DNA of 64,000 nt from Blattabacterium cuenoti. Lineage in GTDB: Bacteria > Bacteroidota > Bacteroidia > Flavobacteriales > Blattabacteriaceae. Every line of letters begins with the position of its first letter. Position 1 is the first letter of the stretch. The notes below the pieces were generated by a model. That model had not been told where the DNA came from. It saw nothing but the letters and a program-made list of their open reading frames with translations, and searched no databases. The translations under genes were made by a program, and so were the position numbers. Positions 55,428 to 64,000 of this stretch are shown one piece after another. The DNA is taken from assembly GCF_014251655.1 (NCBI RefSeq), contig NZ_CP059225.1, positions 286,854 through 350,853 on the forward strand. The letters run 5' to 3'.

Positions 55428-57193
55428 TTTTCTTTTTTATTTAAATTGTGATACATTTTCATTTGATTGCTTAATATTTTTGTAAATCCCTTAACATCTT
55501 CTGCAGTCCAAGCATAATTCATTTCTCCATATTTATCCGATATATTGTTAGAAGAAGAAGCCATTAAATCAAACTTAGACTTTATTCCTACTAAATGAAA
55601 TCGATAAGGATATAGAATAATATTTACAGTTCCGGTTAATCTTTTTTGTGTGCTTTTTAGAAATTTTTCTATATCACGCATAACAGGATCTAAATATTGA
55701 GCTTCATGAAGTAACATCCCATACCAATTAGATAGTTGTTCTTTCCAATAAAGCTGCCATTTTGTAAGAATATGTTTCTCCAATAAATGATGAGCTTTAA
55801 TAATAATAATTGCAGCTGATGCTTCAAAAGCGACTCTTCCTTTAATACCTAAAATAGTATCTCCTATATGTATCCCCCTTCCTATAGCGAATTCTGAAGC
55901 TATTTTTTCAATTTTTATTATATTTTTTATAGCATTTTCTTTTTCTTGATTAACTCCCACTAATTCTCCTTTTTCAAATTCTAATTCTAATTTTTCACTT
56001 TTACTTTTTATTAATTTACTTGGATAAAACTCTTCCGGAAAATCGTGATAAGAAGTAAGAGTTTCTTTTCCTCCTATACTAGTTCCCCAAATTCCTTTAT
56101 TTATAGAATATATAGCTTGATCCCAACAAATAGATATTCCTTGATTTTTTAAATATTCAATTTCTTCTTTTCTAGATATTTTTCTATCTCTTATAGGAGA
56201 TAAAGTTATTTTTTCTGGGCAAAGAATTTGAAAAGCTATATCAAATCTGATTTGATCATTTCCTGCTCCTGTACTACCATGAGCAATTGCTTTCGCTTGA
56301 ATAAAAGTGGCGTATTGTGCTATTTTAATAGCCTGAAAAATTCTTCCTGAACTTACTGAAAGTGGATAAGTATTATTCTTAAGAATATTACCAAATATGA
56401 GATATTTTATACAATTTTGATAGTATTCTTCTATAGCATCAATAGTTCTATGAGATTTAGATCCAATACTTAAAGCTCTTTTTTCAATTTTTTTCAATTC
56501 TTCTTGATGGAATCCTCCCGTATTAATAATTACTGTATGAACATCGTATCCTTCCTGTATCAGATATCTTAAACAATAAGAGGTATCTAATCCCCCACTA
56601 TAAGCTAAAATAATCTTATCTCCTGGATACAAATAATTTTTTTTATTATTATAAATTTTAGTATCCGTATTAGGATTATATAAAAGACCAGTACATAGAC
56701 ACATTTTTCTATGATTTCTAGTTAGAATGTCAAAATTTGCGCAACTTTGACATCCTTTCCAAAAATCTTCTGATTGGGTAAGTTCGTTAAAAGAAACGGG
56801 CTTAAAACCCAATTCAGTATTTATTTTAATAACTGGATTACTTGTTGTAATACTAAAAATTTTAGAATGAGGAAATTTTTTTTTGGAAAGTTCGAATATT
56901 TTAATTTTAATAATTTTAGCCAATCCTTGTTTTCTAAATTCGGGAAAAACAATCAAACCGGAATTGACGACAAATTCTTTATTTTGAAAAATATCAAGAT
57001 AACTAAAACCCGCTAACTTTTCATTACAAAAAGCAATAACGGAATTTCCATGAATCATTTTTGATTTAATATACTCCGGATCTTTTTTTGCTATACCAGT
57101 TCCTCTAATTTTTGCTGATTCTTCAATTTTTTTACAAATTAAGAAAGCATATTTTGTATCCTCTTCATAAGATACTCTAACTTTTATGTTCAT
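55424..57193 (-). CDS. argA-argG: Fused GNAT acetyltransferase (NAGS-like) and argininosuccinate synthase
   Basis: One 589-aa frame joins two enzymes. Residues 1-170 form a GNAT N-acetyltransferase, with acetyl-CoA motif FRKQGLAKI near 86-94, closed by a Cys cluster (C148, C151, C165, C167). It probably acetylates glutamate. Residues about 193-589 are argininosuccinate synthase, with PP-loop ILAYSGGLDTSYC at 195-207 and GAGNDQIRFD later. No start codon lies between the domains, so separate translation of the second part is unlikely. It is the first gene of the leftward arg cluster and overlaps argC by 4 bp. Confidence 0.9.
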   Translation of the reverse strand: MNIKVRVSYEEDTKYAFLICKKIEESAKIRGTGIAKKDPEYIKSKMIHGNSVIAFCNEKLAGFSYLDIFQNKEFVVNSGLIVFPEFRKQGLAKIIKIKIFELSKKKFPHSKIFSITTSNPVIKINTELGFKPVSFNELTQSEDFWKGCQSCANFDILTRNHRKMCLCTGLLYNPNTDTKIYNNKKNYLYPGDKIILAYSGGLDTSYCLRYLIQEGYDVHTVIINTGGFHQEELKKIEKRALSIGSKSHRTIDAIEEYYQNCIKYLIFGNILKNNTYPLSVSSGRIFQAIKIAQYATFIQAKAIAHGSTGAGNDQIRFDIAFQILCPEKITLSPIRDRKISRKEEIEYLKNQGISICWDQAIYSINKGIWGTSIGGKETLTSYHDFPEEFYPSKLIKSKSEKLELEFEKGELVGVNQEKENAIKNIIKIEKIASEFAIGRGIHIGDTILGIKGRVAFEASAAIIIIKAHHLLEKHILTKWQLYWKEQLSNWYGMLLHEAQYLDPVMRDIEKFLKSTQKRLTGTVNIILYPYRFHLVGIKSKFDLMASSSNNISDKYGEMNYAWTAEDVKGFTKILSNQMKMYHNLNKKEK

Positions 57194-57238
57194 CTTCTAA
57201 ATACCCCGCCAAGAAAATAAAAACGTTATTCGGTATGA

Positions 57239-57252
57239 TGAATAATACTTCA
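57239..57252. promoter_or_regulatory. ARG-box-like palindrome in the arg leader
   Basis: TGAATAATACTTCA matches the enterobacterial/Bacillus ArgR operator core TGAATWWWWATTCA at 13 of 14 positions. It lies between the predicted -7 element and the first arg gene. No argR gene is in this window, so function is unproven. Confidence 0.3.
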
Positions 57253-57300
57253 TATATTATACTTTTTACTTTAATACTATAATACTGTAATAATTAAATA

Positions 57301-57308
57301 CAAATTTA
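57301..57308 (-). promoter_or_regulatory. -7 element for the arg cluster
   Basis: TAAATTTG on the reverse strand matches TAnnTTTG exactly, in the 153-bp gap before argA-argG. Transcription would begin near 57294, giving a leader of about 100 nt. I see no good -33 element. Confidence 0.4.
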
Positions 57309-57346
57309 ATAAAGTCTTTGTAATTAATTATACTTTAGATCCGTTT

Positions 57347-60300
57347 TTAATTTAAACAAAAAGATAATCCTTTTATTTTTTCTAGCTTTTCCAAAAAATT
57401 AGAGTTAATATTAATTCCATATTTTTTAGATTCAAAATTTAAAAAAATTTTATTTTCTTTATCATAAAGAACAATATGAAGTTGTTGATTTCCTTTTTGT
57501 TGATAAACAAGTTTTTCTATATTACTAATAAATACGTTATTTAATTCTTTAATATTGATTTTTATTATTAATTTCTGTACTAATTTTTTCATGACATTTT
57601 GTAATTCTTCTATATATAAGATGTTTATTTTATATTCTTTATATTTTTTTGATTTTTCAATAGAAATACATAAATATAATAAACTGTTTTTCAAAAGAAT
57701 TGATTTATATTTCAAATATTGTTGTCCATATATTTTGAATTCTTGAGAAGTATGGTAATCTTCTAATAAAAAAATTCCATATTCTGTTCCACTTTTTGGA
57801 TAGGTTATTTTCTCTATTTTTGATAAAATACCACATATAGAAATTTTTTTTCCTACTAAAGAAATAAATTCCTTTTTTTTTAATTGATCTAAAGATAGAT
57901 TTGTAAAATATTTTATTTCATAATAATAATCATCTAAAGGATGTGCAGAAGAATAAATGCCCAATACTTCTTTTTCTTTAGATAATTTATATATATTACT
58001 CCATATATTGTTTTCCGTGATAGTAGGAATAGGGGGGATCTCCCCTTCAATCTTTTTTTTATTTTTTTCTTTTTTCAATTTGGATACAAACCGGATCAAT
58101 TTTTCTATAGTACTTAGTTTATTATTTTTTTCTCTATGAAAATAGACTTCTCTATGGATTTTAAAACTGTCTAAAGAACCGGATAAAATTAAATTTTCTA
58201 AAGTTTTTTTGTTCACTATTCGTAAATCAACTCTTTTTACTAAATCAAAAATAGAAGTGTATAGACCATTTTTTTCTCTTTCTATAAGAATTGTTTTTAC
58301 AGCATTTTTTCCAACTCCTTTGATTCCAGCAAGACCAAATAGAATCCTACTATTATTATCATCATGGTTAATAACTTTAAAAAAAGAATCACTTTCGTTA
58401 ATATCTGGACTCATCACAAGCATATTCATTTTTTTACATTCTTCTATAAAAAAAGTAAGTTGTTTCATGTTATACATGTTATTACTCAATACAGAAGCCA
58501 TATACTCATATGGAAAATGCGCTTTCAAATAAGCGGTTTTAAAAGCTATATATGCATAACATGTAGCATGAGATTTATTAAAAGCATAACAAGAGAAATA
58601 TTCCCAATCTTTCCATATTTTTTCTAAAATACTTTGATGATATCCTTTTTTCATAGCTTTTTCAAGAAATTGATCTTTCATTTTATTGAGTACTTTCTTT
58701 TGTTTTTTTCCCATCGATACTCTAAGTAGATCCGCTTCTCCTTTACTAAATCCAGCTATTTTTTGAGCTATTAACATTACTTGTTCTTGATAAACTGTTA
58801 TTCCATAAGTTTCTTTTAAAAATTCCTCCATTTCTGGTAAATCATAAGAAATTGCTTCTTTTCCATGTTTTCTAGATATAAAATTAGGTATATATTGTAA
58901 AGGGCCAGGTCTATATAAAGCAGTCATTGCTATTAAATCATCAAATTTATCAGGTTTTAGTTTACGTAAATATTTTTGCATTCCTGTAGATTCATACTGA
59001 AAAACAGCTACCGTTTTTCCTTTCTGAAAAAGAGAATAAGTTTTTTCATCTTTTAAAGAAAAGAAAAATACTGTATTAATATTTTTTCCCCTTCTTTTTT
59101 TTATAAGATTCACAGCATCTTTAATAATAGTAAGTGTTTTTAATCCAAGAAAATCCATTTTTAATAATCCAGCATGTTCTACAACGTGATTGTCAAATTG
59201 CGTAATCAATAAATTTGATTCCTTGGATACAGATACTGGAATATATTCTTTAATATCATGTGGACTTATTATAATCCCACAAGCATGTACTCCTGTACTT
59301 CTTATAGTTCCTTCTATAACTTTTGCTTGCTGTAAAACTTTTCCTTCTAAGGAATCTTTATTGTTTGCTATGTTTCTAAGTTTTCGTATATTATTTATTT
59401 CTTCTTTGTTCACTTTTTCTAATGGATTTATTTCCGATAAAATGGTATTCAATGACAACATATTTGGAACCATTTTTGCTAGACGATCTGTTTCTTTTAA
59501 AGATAAATTTAATACACGACCAGTATCTCTAATAGATGATTTTGCTCCCATCGTAGCATATGTTATAATTTGAGCTACTTGGTTTTTTCCATACTTTTTA
59601 ACAACCCATTCAATAATTTTATCACGTCCTCTATCATCAAAATCAATATCTATATCGGGTAAAGATATTCTATCCGGATTTAAAAACCGTTCAAAAAGTA
59701 AATGGTATTTTATTGGATCTATATCCGTTATTCCTATACAATAAGCAACAACAGATCCGGCTACTGATCCTCTTCCAGGTCCTACTGAAATATTCATTTT
59801 TCTAGCTTGATTAATAAAATTATGAACAATTAGAAAATAACCAGGGTATCCAATCTTTTCTATCGTATTTAATTCAAAAAGAATTCTTTTTTGAATTTCC
59901 TTGCTAATGTTTTTATAACGTTTTTTAGCCCCCTCATAAGTTATTCGTTTTAAATATCTATTTTCTCCTCTATTTCCACCATCTATTTGATCCATGGGAT
60001 TTTCAAAATATTTTGGTATTTGAAATTTTGGAAGCAATATTTCGTTTGAAAGATGATAATCTTCAATTTTACTAACTAATTCTTCTAAAGAATCAAAAGC
60101 TTCTGGAAGATCAGAAAATATATTTTTCATTTCTTCTGTATTTTTAAAGTAAAATTCATGATTTGGAAAACCAAATCGACCACCTTTATCTTTTCCTATA
60201 GGAGTCAATTGCTTTTCTCCATTTTTTATACAAAGTAAAATATCGTGAGCATTGTATTCTTTTTTATCTAAATAAAAAGTATTATTTTGTACAATATATT

Positions 60301-61666
60301 TCACATGATATTTTCTAGAAAATTTAAGTAGTATATCATTGACATGATCTTCTTCTTTTAATCCATGACGTAATAATTCTATATAAAAATCATCACCAAA
60401 AAGCTCTTTCCACCATAAAAAAATATTTTCTGCTTTTCTTTCTCCATAATTCAGGATAGTGTATGGAATTTCTGCGTTAAGATCTCCGGAAAGAGCAATT
60501 AAATGATCCTTATATTTTTCAATTAGTTCTTTTCCTATTCTAGGAATTCCAGCATAAAAACCTTTTGTAAAACCAAGTGAACAAAGTTTTGCAAGATTTT
60601 TATAGCCTTTTTTATTTTTAGATAAAAAAACTTGTTGATATCGTTTATCAGGTTGTTCTTTAGTAAATTTATTTTGTAAATAATTGTACGAAATAAAAAC
60701 TTCGCAACCAACAATTCCTTTGATCGATTTTTTTGGATAATATTTTTTATTTATAGAATGAATAGCATTTAAAAAATGAAAAGATCCCATCATATTTCCG
60801 TAATCTGTTATTCCTACAGCTGGCATATTAAAATGCATCGCTCTATCAACTAAAGATTGAATATCTATAGTAGAGTAAAGGATAGAAAAATAAGTGTGAT
60901 TATGAATATGAGAATATTTTTTTTTTTTTAATATTTCATTATTACTATTATTGAAGTTTATCCTTTCTTTTTTCTCTATAAAATTCTTTTCTTCGTCTGC
61001 TACTAATAAATCTAAAGGGGGAAAAATAATTCCGTTAAAATACTTATTTCTGAATTTACATATTGTTTTTTCTTCAATTCCTATATCTTGATGCGATATG
61101 ATTCCAATTCTTAATAACTCTAAAAAACAACGAGTTGTAATTTTTACATCATTTTTCGCATTATGCAAATTTTTAACTTTTTCTCCAAAAAGTTTTTGAT
61201 GTAATTCAGACAATGTAGGCCATTTAAATCTTTTTTTATTTCCTAATAATTTACAATAAGAAACAGAAATGACTTTAGTATCCAACATTTTTTTCTTTTT
61301 AAAAGAAATTTCTATTTTATTTCTGTAAAATTCACATTCTATAACTTTTATATCAAATTCTAAATTATGTCCAATTATACATTGAGATTTATCAAAAGAT
61401 TTTTGAAACTCACGGAGTACAAATTTTAAGCTAAACCCATATTTTTCTGCTTTTTCATTAGTAATTCCATGAATTTTGAAAGCATTGAAAGGAATATCAT
61501 AATGGTCAGGTTTAATGATAAAATTTTTAGTTTCTATTAAATCTCCCATGACATCATGACATTGCCATGAAATTTGTACAATTCTCGGCCAATTATCTGT
61601 ATGAGTTATTGGAATTTTGTAAGAGATAGGTAATCCTGTTGTTTCAGTATCAACAATGAGGTACAT
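57347..61666 (-). CDS. dnaE: DNA polymerase III alpha subunit with N-terminal proofreading exonuclease
   Basis: DnaE copies the chromosome. The 1439-aa protein starts with a DEDD 3'-5' exonuclease (about 1-200): LIVDTETTGLP at 3-13, GHNLEFDIKV near 98 and LHNAKNDVKI near 168. The PHP domain follows (YSHIHNHTYFS near 250, GITDYGNMMGS). The polymerase core has GPGRGSVAGSVVAY and PDIDIDFDD near 670. HhH and OB-like parts close the protein. The exonuclease fusion is, from memory, usual in Flavobacteriia. An A13 run (60917-60929) lies in frame as four lysines after a TTA codon. Confidence 0.95.
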   Translation of the reverse strand: MYLIVDTETTGLPISYKIPITHTDNWPRIVQISWQCHDVMGDLIETKNFIIKPDHYDIPFNAFKIHGITNEKAEKYGFSLKFVLREFQKSFDKSQCIIGHNLEFDIKVIECEFYRNKIEISFKKKKMLDTKVISVSYCKLLGNKKRFKWPTLSELHQKLFGEKVKNLHNAKNDVKITTRCFLELLRIGIISHQDIGIEEKTICKFRNKYFNGIIFPPLDLLVADEEKNFIEKKERINFNNSNNEILKKKKYSHIHNHTYFSILYSTIDIQSLVDRAMHFNMPAVGITDYGNMMGSFHFLNAIHSINKKYYPKKSIKGIVGCEVFISYNYLQNKFTKEQPDKRYQQVFLSKNKKGYKNLAKLCSLGFTKGFYAGIPRIGKELIEKYKDHLIALSGDLNAEIPYTILNYGERKAENIFLWWKELFGDDFYIELLRHGLKEEDHVNDILLKFSRKYHVKYIVQNNTFYLDKKEYNAHDILLCIKNGEKQLTPIGKDKGGRFGFPNHEFYFKNTEEMKNIFSDLPEAFDSLEELVSKIEDYHLSNEILLPKFQIPKYFENPMDQIDGGNRGENRYLKRITYEGAKKRYKNISKEIQKRILFELNTIEKIGYPGYFLIVHNFINQARKMNISVGPGRGSVAGSVVAYCIGITDIDPIKYHLLFERFLNPDRISLPDIDIDFDDRGRDKIIEWVVKKYGKNQVAQIITYATMGAKSSIRDTGRVLNLSLKETDRLAKMVPNMLSLNTILSEINPLEKVNKEEINNIRKLRNIANNKDSLEGKVLQQAKVIEGTIRSTGVHACGIIISPHDIKEYIPVSVSKESNLLITQFDNHVVEHAGLLKMDFLGLKTLTIIKDAVNLIKKRRGKNINTVFFFSLKDEKTYSLFQKGKTVAVFQYESTGMQKYLRKLKPDKFDDLIAMTALYRPGPLQYIPNFISRKHGKEAISYDLPEMEEFLKETYGITVYQEQVMLIAQKIAGFSKGEADLLRVSMGKKQKKVLNKMKDQFLEKAMKKGYHQSILEKIWKDWEYFSCYAFNKSHATCYAYIAFKTAYLKAHFPYEYMASVLSNNMYNMKQLTFFIEECKKMNMLVMSPDINESDSFFKVINHDDNNSRILFGLAGIKGVGKNAVKTILIEREKNGLYTSIFDLVKRVDLRIVNKKTLENLILSGSLDSFKIHREVYFHREKNNKLSTIEKLIRFVSKLKKEKNKKKIEGEIPPIPTITENNIWSNIYKLSKEKEVLGIYSSAHPLDDYYYEIKYFTNLSLDQLKKKEFISLVGKKISICGILSKIEKITYPKSGTEYGIFLLEDYHTSQEFKIYGQQYLKYKSILLKNSLLYLCISIEKSKKYKEYKINILYIEELQNVMKKLVQKLIIKINIKELNNVFISNIEKLVYQQKGNQQLHIVLYDKENKIFLNFESKKYGININSNFLEKLEKIKGLSFCLN
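60917..60929 (-). repeat. In-frame A13 tract inside dnaE
   Basis: Thirteen T on the + strand, so thirteen A in dnaE mRNA, coding L-K-K-K-K-Y between the exonuclease and PHP domains. The frame is intact as sequenced. Confidence 0.85.
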
Positions 61667-61848
61667 TTTATTTGAATTAATAGAAAAAGTTACTGAAAAA
61701 TTATTAGTTTTGTATTACCTGTTTTTTTAAAAAAAATCAATACTATCAGATAAATACTTTATTTATTCTGTTTATTTTATTATATGTTTTCTAATATTAT
61801 AATGAAAATAAATAGTCAATAGTGAAGTGAAAAAAAATAATAAAAATT

Positions 61849-63663
61849 ATGTTTAGTCAAACAGAAAAAATAAAAACAAAAACGTCTTCTTTATATTTTG
61901 ATGACAAAGATCAATTAAATAAACAGGGAAAAATTACAAGAAATTTCGATTGGAAAAAATATGAAACTCATTTAAATCACGATCTTCAGGAAGAAAGAAG
62001 AAAGGTTGAAGAGTTATACACAAAAACTTTACCAAATATACAAGAATTAGAAATATATGAAGGAGTAGTAACACATATTACTAATGATAAAACGGTGATT
62101 GTAGATATTGGATTCAAAGCGGAAGGAGCCATCCCTGTAAATGAATTTAGGGAGGATTTTACCATTAGTATTGGTAGTAAAATAGAGGTTATGGTTGTTA
62201 AAATGGATTATAAAGGACAATGTATACTCTCGTATCAAAAAGCAAAAATGCTAAGAAATTGGCAACGTATTAATGAAGCATACGATAAATCTGAGGTTAT
62301 GTTAGGTTATGTTGCAGCTAGAACAAAAGGAGGTTTAATTGTGGATCTATTTGATATAGAATGTTTTCTTCCTGGATCACATATCAATGTTAAACCTGTT
62401 CGTGATTATGATACTTATGTAGGAAAAACCATGGAAGTAAAAGTAGTTAAAATCAATAAAAAAACAAAAAATGTAGTTGTTTCTCACAAAATATTAATAG
62501 AAAGAGATATTGAAGAACAGAGAAAAGAAATGATATCCAAATTAGACAAAGGTCAAGTATTAGAAGGAAAAATAAAAAACATTCTTCCTTATGGAGCATT
62601 TGTAGATTTAGGGGGGGTAGATGCTTTACTTCATATCACTGATATGAGTTGGCCCCACATTAATCATCCTACAGAAATAGTTCAATTAGAGCAAGAATTG
62701 AAATTTGTTGTATTAGGGGTAGATAAAGATAAAAATCGTGTTCAATTAGGATTAAAACAATTACAACCTCATCCTTGGAACTCTTTAGATAAAAATTTAA
62801 AGGTTGGAAGTAAAGTAAAAGGAAAAGTTAGTGTTTTAGCAGATTATGGAGCTTTTGTAGAGATTATTCCAGGAGTAGAAGCCTTGTTACATATTAGTGA
62901 AATGTCTTGGTCTACTGATTTATCTTCTACTCAAGATTTTGTTCAAATAGGAGATGAGTTAGAAGCTATTATATTGACTATAGATAGACAAGAAAGAAAA
63001 ATGTCTTTGAGTGTAAAACAACTTACTCCAGATCCTTGGATGAATATTAAAGATAAATATCCAGTAGGATCAAAACATGTTGGAATTGTAAAAAAATTTA
63101 CAAATTTTGGTATTTTTTTGGAATTAGAAAAAGGAATATCTGGAATTATTTACATTAATGATTTATCATGGATAAAAAAAATTAAACATCCTTATGAATT
63201 TTGTAATATAAACGATCGATTAGAAATTGTTGTTTTAGCATTAGATTCTCAAACAAGAAGAATAAATTTAGGACATAAGCAATTAACGGAAAATCCATGG
63301 GATAAATATGAAAAAATCTTCCATGTGGGAAGTATTCACTATGGTATGATTTCAAATTTATTTGATAAAGGAGCTTCTATAAAATTTATGGAAGACCAAG
63401 AAATAGATGCTTTTTCTCCTTTTCGATTTTTAGAAAAAAAAGATGGAACTGTTCTTAAAAAAGGAGAAAAAATTAATTTTAAAGTAATAGAATTTAATAA
63501 AGAAGCTAAAAAAATTATAGTTTCTCATACCTCTATTTATCGTGATAAAGACCAAAAAAAAGAAAAACGTGTAAAAAGTAGAAAATTTGGAATATCTACT
63601 TTAGGAGATCTAGAAGGATTAGCTAAACTAAAAGAACAAATAGAAAAAGAAAGAAACAAATAG
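61849..63663 (+). CDS. rpsA: 30S ribosomal protein S1
   Basis: S1 brings mRNA to the ribosome, which matters in Bacteroidetes, where Shine-Dalgarno pairing is weak. The 604-aa protein has six S1 repeats. Markers are EGVVTHITNDKTVIVDIG (first), YVAARTKGGLIVDL (second), GKIKNILPYGAFVDLGGVDALLHI (third; cited in part: NILPYGAFVDLG), VLADYGAFVEI (fourth), KKFTNFGIFLEL (fifth) and SNLFDKGASIKF (sixth). The last repeat is the most diverged. It is divergent from dnaE across 182 bp. A TAGTTTTG -7-like site lies at 61705-61712 without a good -33. Confidence 0.95.
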   Translation: MFSQTEKIKTKTSSLYFDDKDQLNKQGKITRNFDWKKYETHLNHDLQEERRKVEELYTKTLPNIQELEIYEGVVTHITNDKTVIVDIGFKAEGAIPVNEFREDFTISIGSKIEVMVVKMDYKGQCILSYQKAKMLRNWQRINEAYDKSEVMLGYVAARTKGGLIVDLFDIECFLPGSHINVKPVRDYDTYVGKTMEVKVVKINKKTKNVVVSHKILIERDIEEQRKEMISKLDKGQVLEGKIKNILPYGAFVDLGGVDALLHITDMSWPHINHPTEIVQLEQELKFVVLGVDKDKNRVQLGLKQLQPHPWNSLDKNLKVGSKVKGKVSVLADYGAFVEIIPGVEALLHISEMSWSTDLSSTQDFVQIGDELEAIILTIDRQERKMSLSVKQLTPDPWMNIKDKYPVGSKHVGIVKKFTNFGIFLELEKGISGIIYINDLSWIKKIKHPYEFCNINDRLEIVVLALDSQTRRINLGHKQLTENPWDKYEKIFHVGSIHYGMISNLFDKGASIKFMEDQEIDAFSPFRFLEKKDGTVLKKGEKINFKVIEFNKEAKKIIVSHTSIYRDKDQKKEKRVKSRKFGISTLGDLEGLAKLKEQIEKERNK

Positions 63664-63675
63664 TTCTAAATAAAA

Positions 63676-64000
63676 ATGGAAACACATCCTATTGCAGAAA
63701 AAGAAGGATGGAAAGTTGGAAAAGATTTTCCTGTTTGGGCTAATAATGAATTATATTTAACTACAATTAAAGGGGGATACTTATTAGATGGGGAAACTCC
63801 TTTTGAAGCATATAAAAGGTTATCAGAAAATGCATCAAGAATTCTTGTAAAACCTAATATAGAAAAAGAATTTTTTAATATTTTTTGGAAAGGATGGCTC
63901 ATTCCTTCTACTCCAGTTATGGTAAATTTAGGAACAGAAAAAGGACTACCTATTAGCTGCTTTTCTGGAAGAATTGGAGATAGTATGTATGAAATATATA
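63676..64000 (+). CDS. nrdA: Ribonucleotide reductase large subunit, N-terminal part, cut by window edge
   Basis: This enzyme makes deoxyribonucleotides. The ATG at 63676, 12 bp after rpsA, opens a frame that runs 108 codons to the window edge. The translation has PSTPVMVNLGTEKGLPISCF, cited in part as STPVMVNLGT and LPISCF, where the Cys is the first active-site cysteine. There is no ATP-cone domain before it, so the allosteric activity site is absent. Class (I or II) cannot be settled from this fragment; nrdA is the expected name in this group. Confidence 0.85.
   Translation, partial: METHPIAEKEGWKVGKDFPVWANNELYLTTIKGGYLLDGETPFEAYKRLSENASRILVKPNIEKEFFNIFWKGWLIPSTPVMVNLGTEKGLPISCFSGRIGDSMYEIY

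Noticed and set aside
1..64000. CRISPR arrays, transposons, prophage, restriction or toxin-antitoxin systems, rRNA genes, replication origin
   Set aside because: Looked for on both strands and not seen: no repeated spacers, transposase motifs, integrase motifs, rRNA-like stretches or DnaA-box clusters. Apart from the regions noted, the window is ordinary core-genome content.

Overview
The window looks like a chromosome segment of a flavobacterial obligate endosymbiont, most probably Blattabacterium (the cockroach fat-body symbiont). The reasons are extreme A+T content with many long A and T runs, almost no intergenic DNA, no mobile elements, phage genes or CRISPR arrays, and Bacteroidetes-type protein variants: an exonuclease-DnaE fusion, a bifunctional DAHP synthase/chorismate mutase, and an N-acylornithine-type carbamoyltransferase. 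Promoter-like sites also follow the Bacteroidetes TTG/TAnnTTTG pattern. The genus is inferred from family recognition and gene content, not from a database search.

Layout. 0-9 kb: start of der, trmD, argH, gyrB, uppP, a decayed truB remnant (the only gene-free stretch over 300 bp), rpsP, tRNA-Gln, a dicarboxylate/glutamate symporter, mvaD and tRNA-His. 9-16 kb: aspC, rsmG, a cytosine-deaminase-like amidohydrolase of unknown function, lysS, lipB, mtaB and a 2-Cys peroxiredoxin. 16-25 kb: a long leftward run, pheA > aminotransferase > tyrA > DAHP synthase/chorismate mutase > metK > fabI > rpe > dnaG. 25-40 kb: mntH, rpsF-rpsR-rplI, gltX, mnmE, prmC, ligA, lon, lysA, tRNA-Ser, metG and a polymerase-less PolA-type 5'-3' exonuclease. 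40-46 kb: nadD (frameshifted), an OprP-like porin, ftsK (frameshifted), one LptF/G permease, ribB, tRNA-Asp and trxA. 46-57 kb: a compact leftward arginine/carbamoyl-phosphate cluster (argA-argG fusion, argC, argD, carA, carB, argF', argB, argE). 57-64 kb: dnaE, rpsA and the start of nrdA.

How the genes work together. The arginine cluster plus argH covers glutamate to arginine, with CarAB fixing nitrogen into carbamoyl phosphate. The pheA operon supplies phenylalanine and tyrosine, and lysA makes the last step to lysine. This is what is expected of a nutritional symbiont. The rest is core replication, translation, tRNA modification and envelope machinery, often in shortened form (MetG, FtsK, LptF/G, PolA).

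The most notable signal is a pair of genes, nadD and ftsK, each broken by one base inside a long A tract (A11 and A12) in the sense strand. Both need the same correction, one extra A, to give a complete conserved protein. This suggests rescue by RNA-polymerase slippage, or else homopolymer undercalls. I found no novel defence, mobile or biosynthetic system here.
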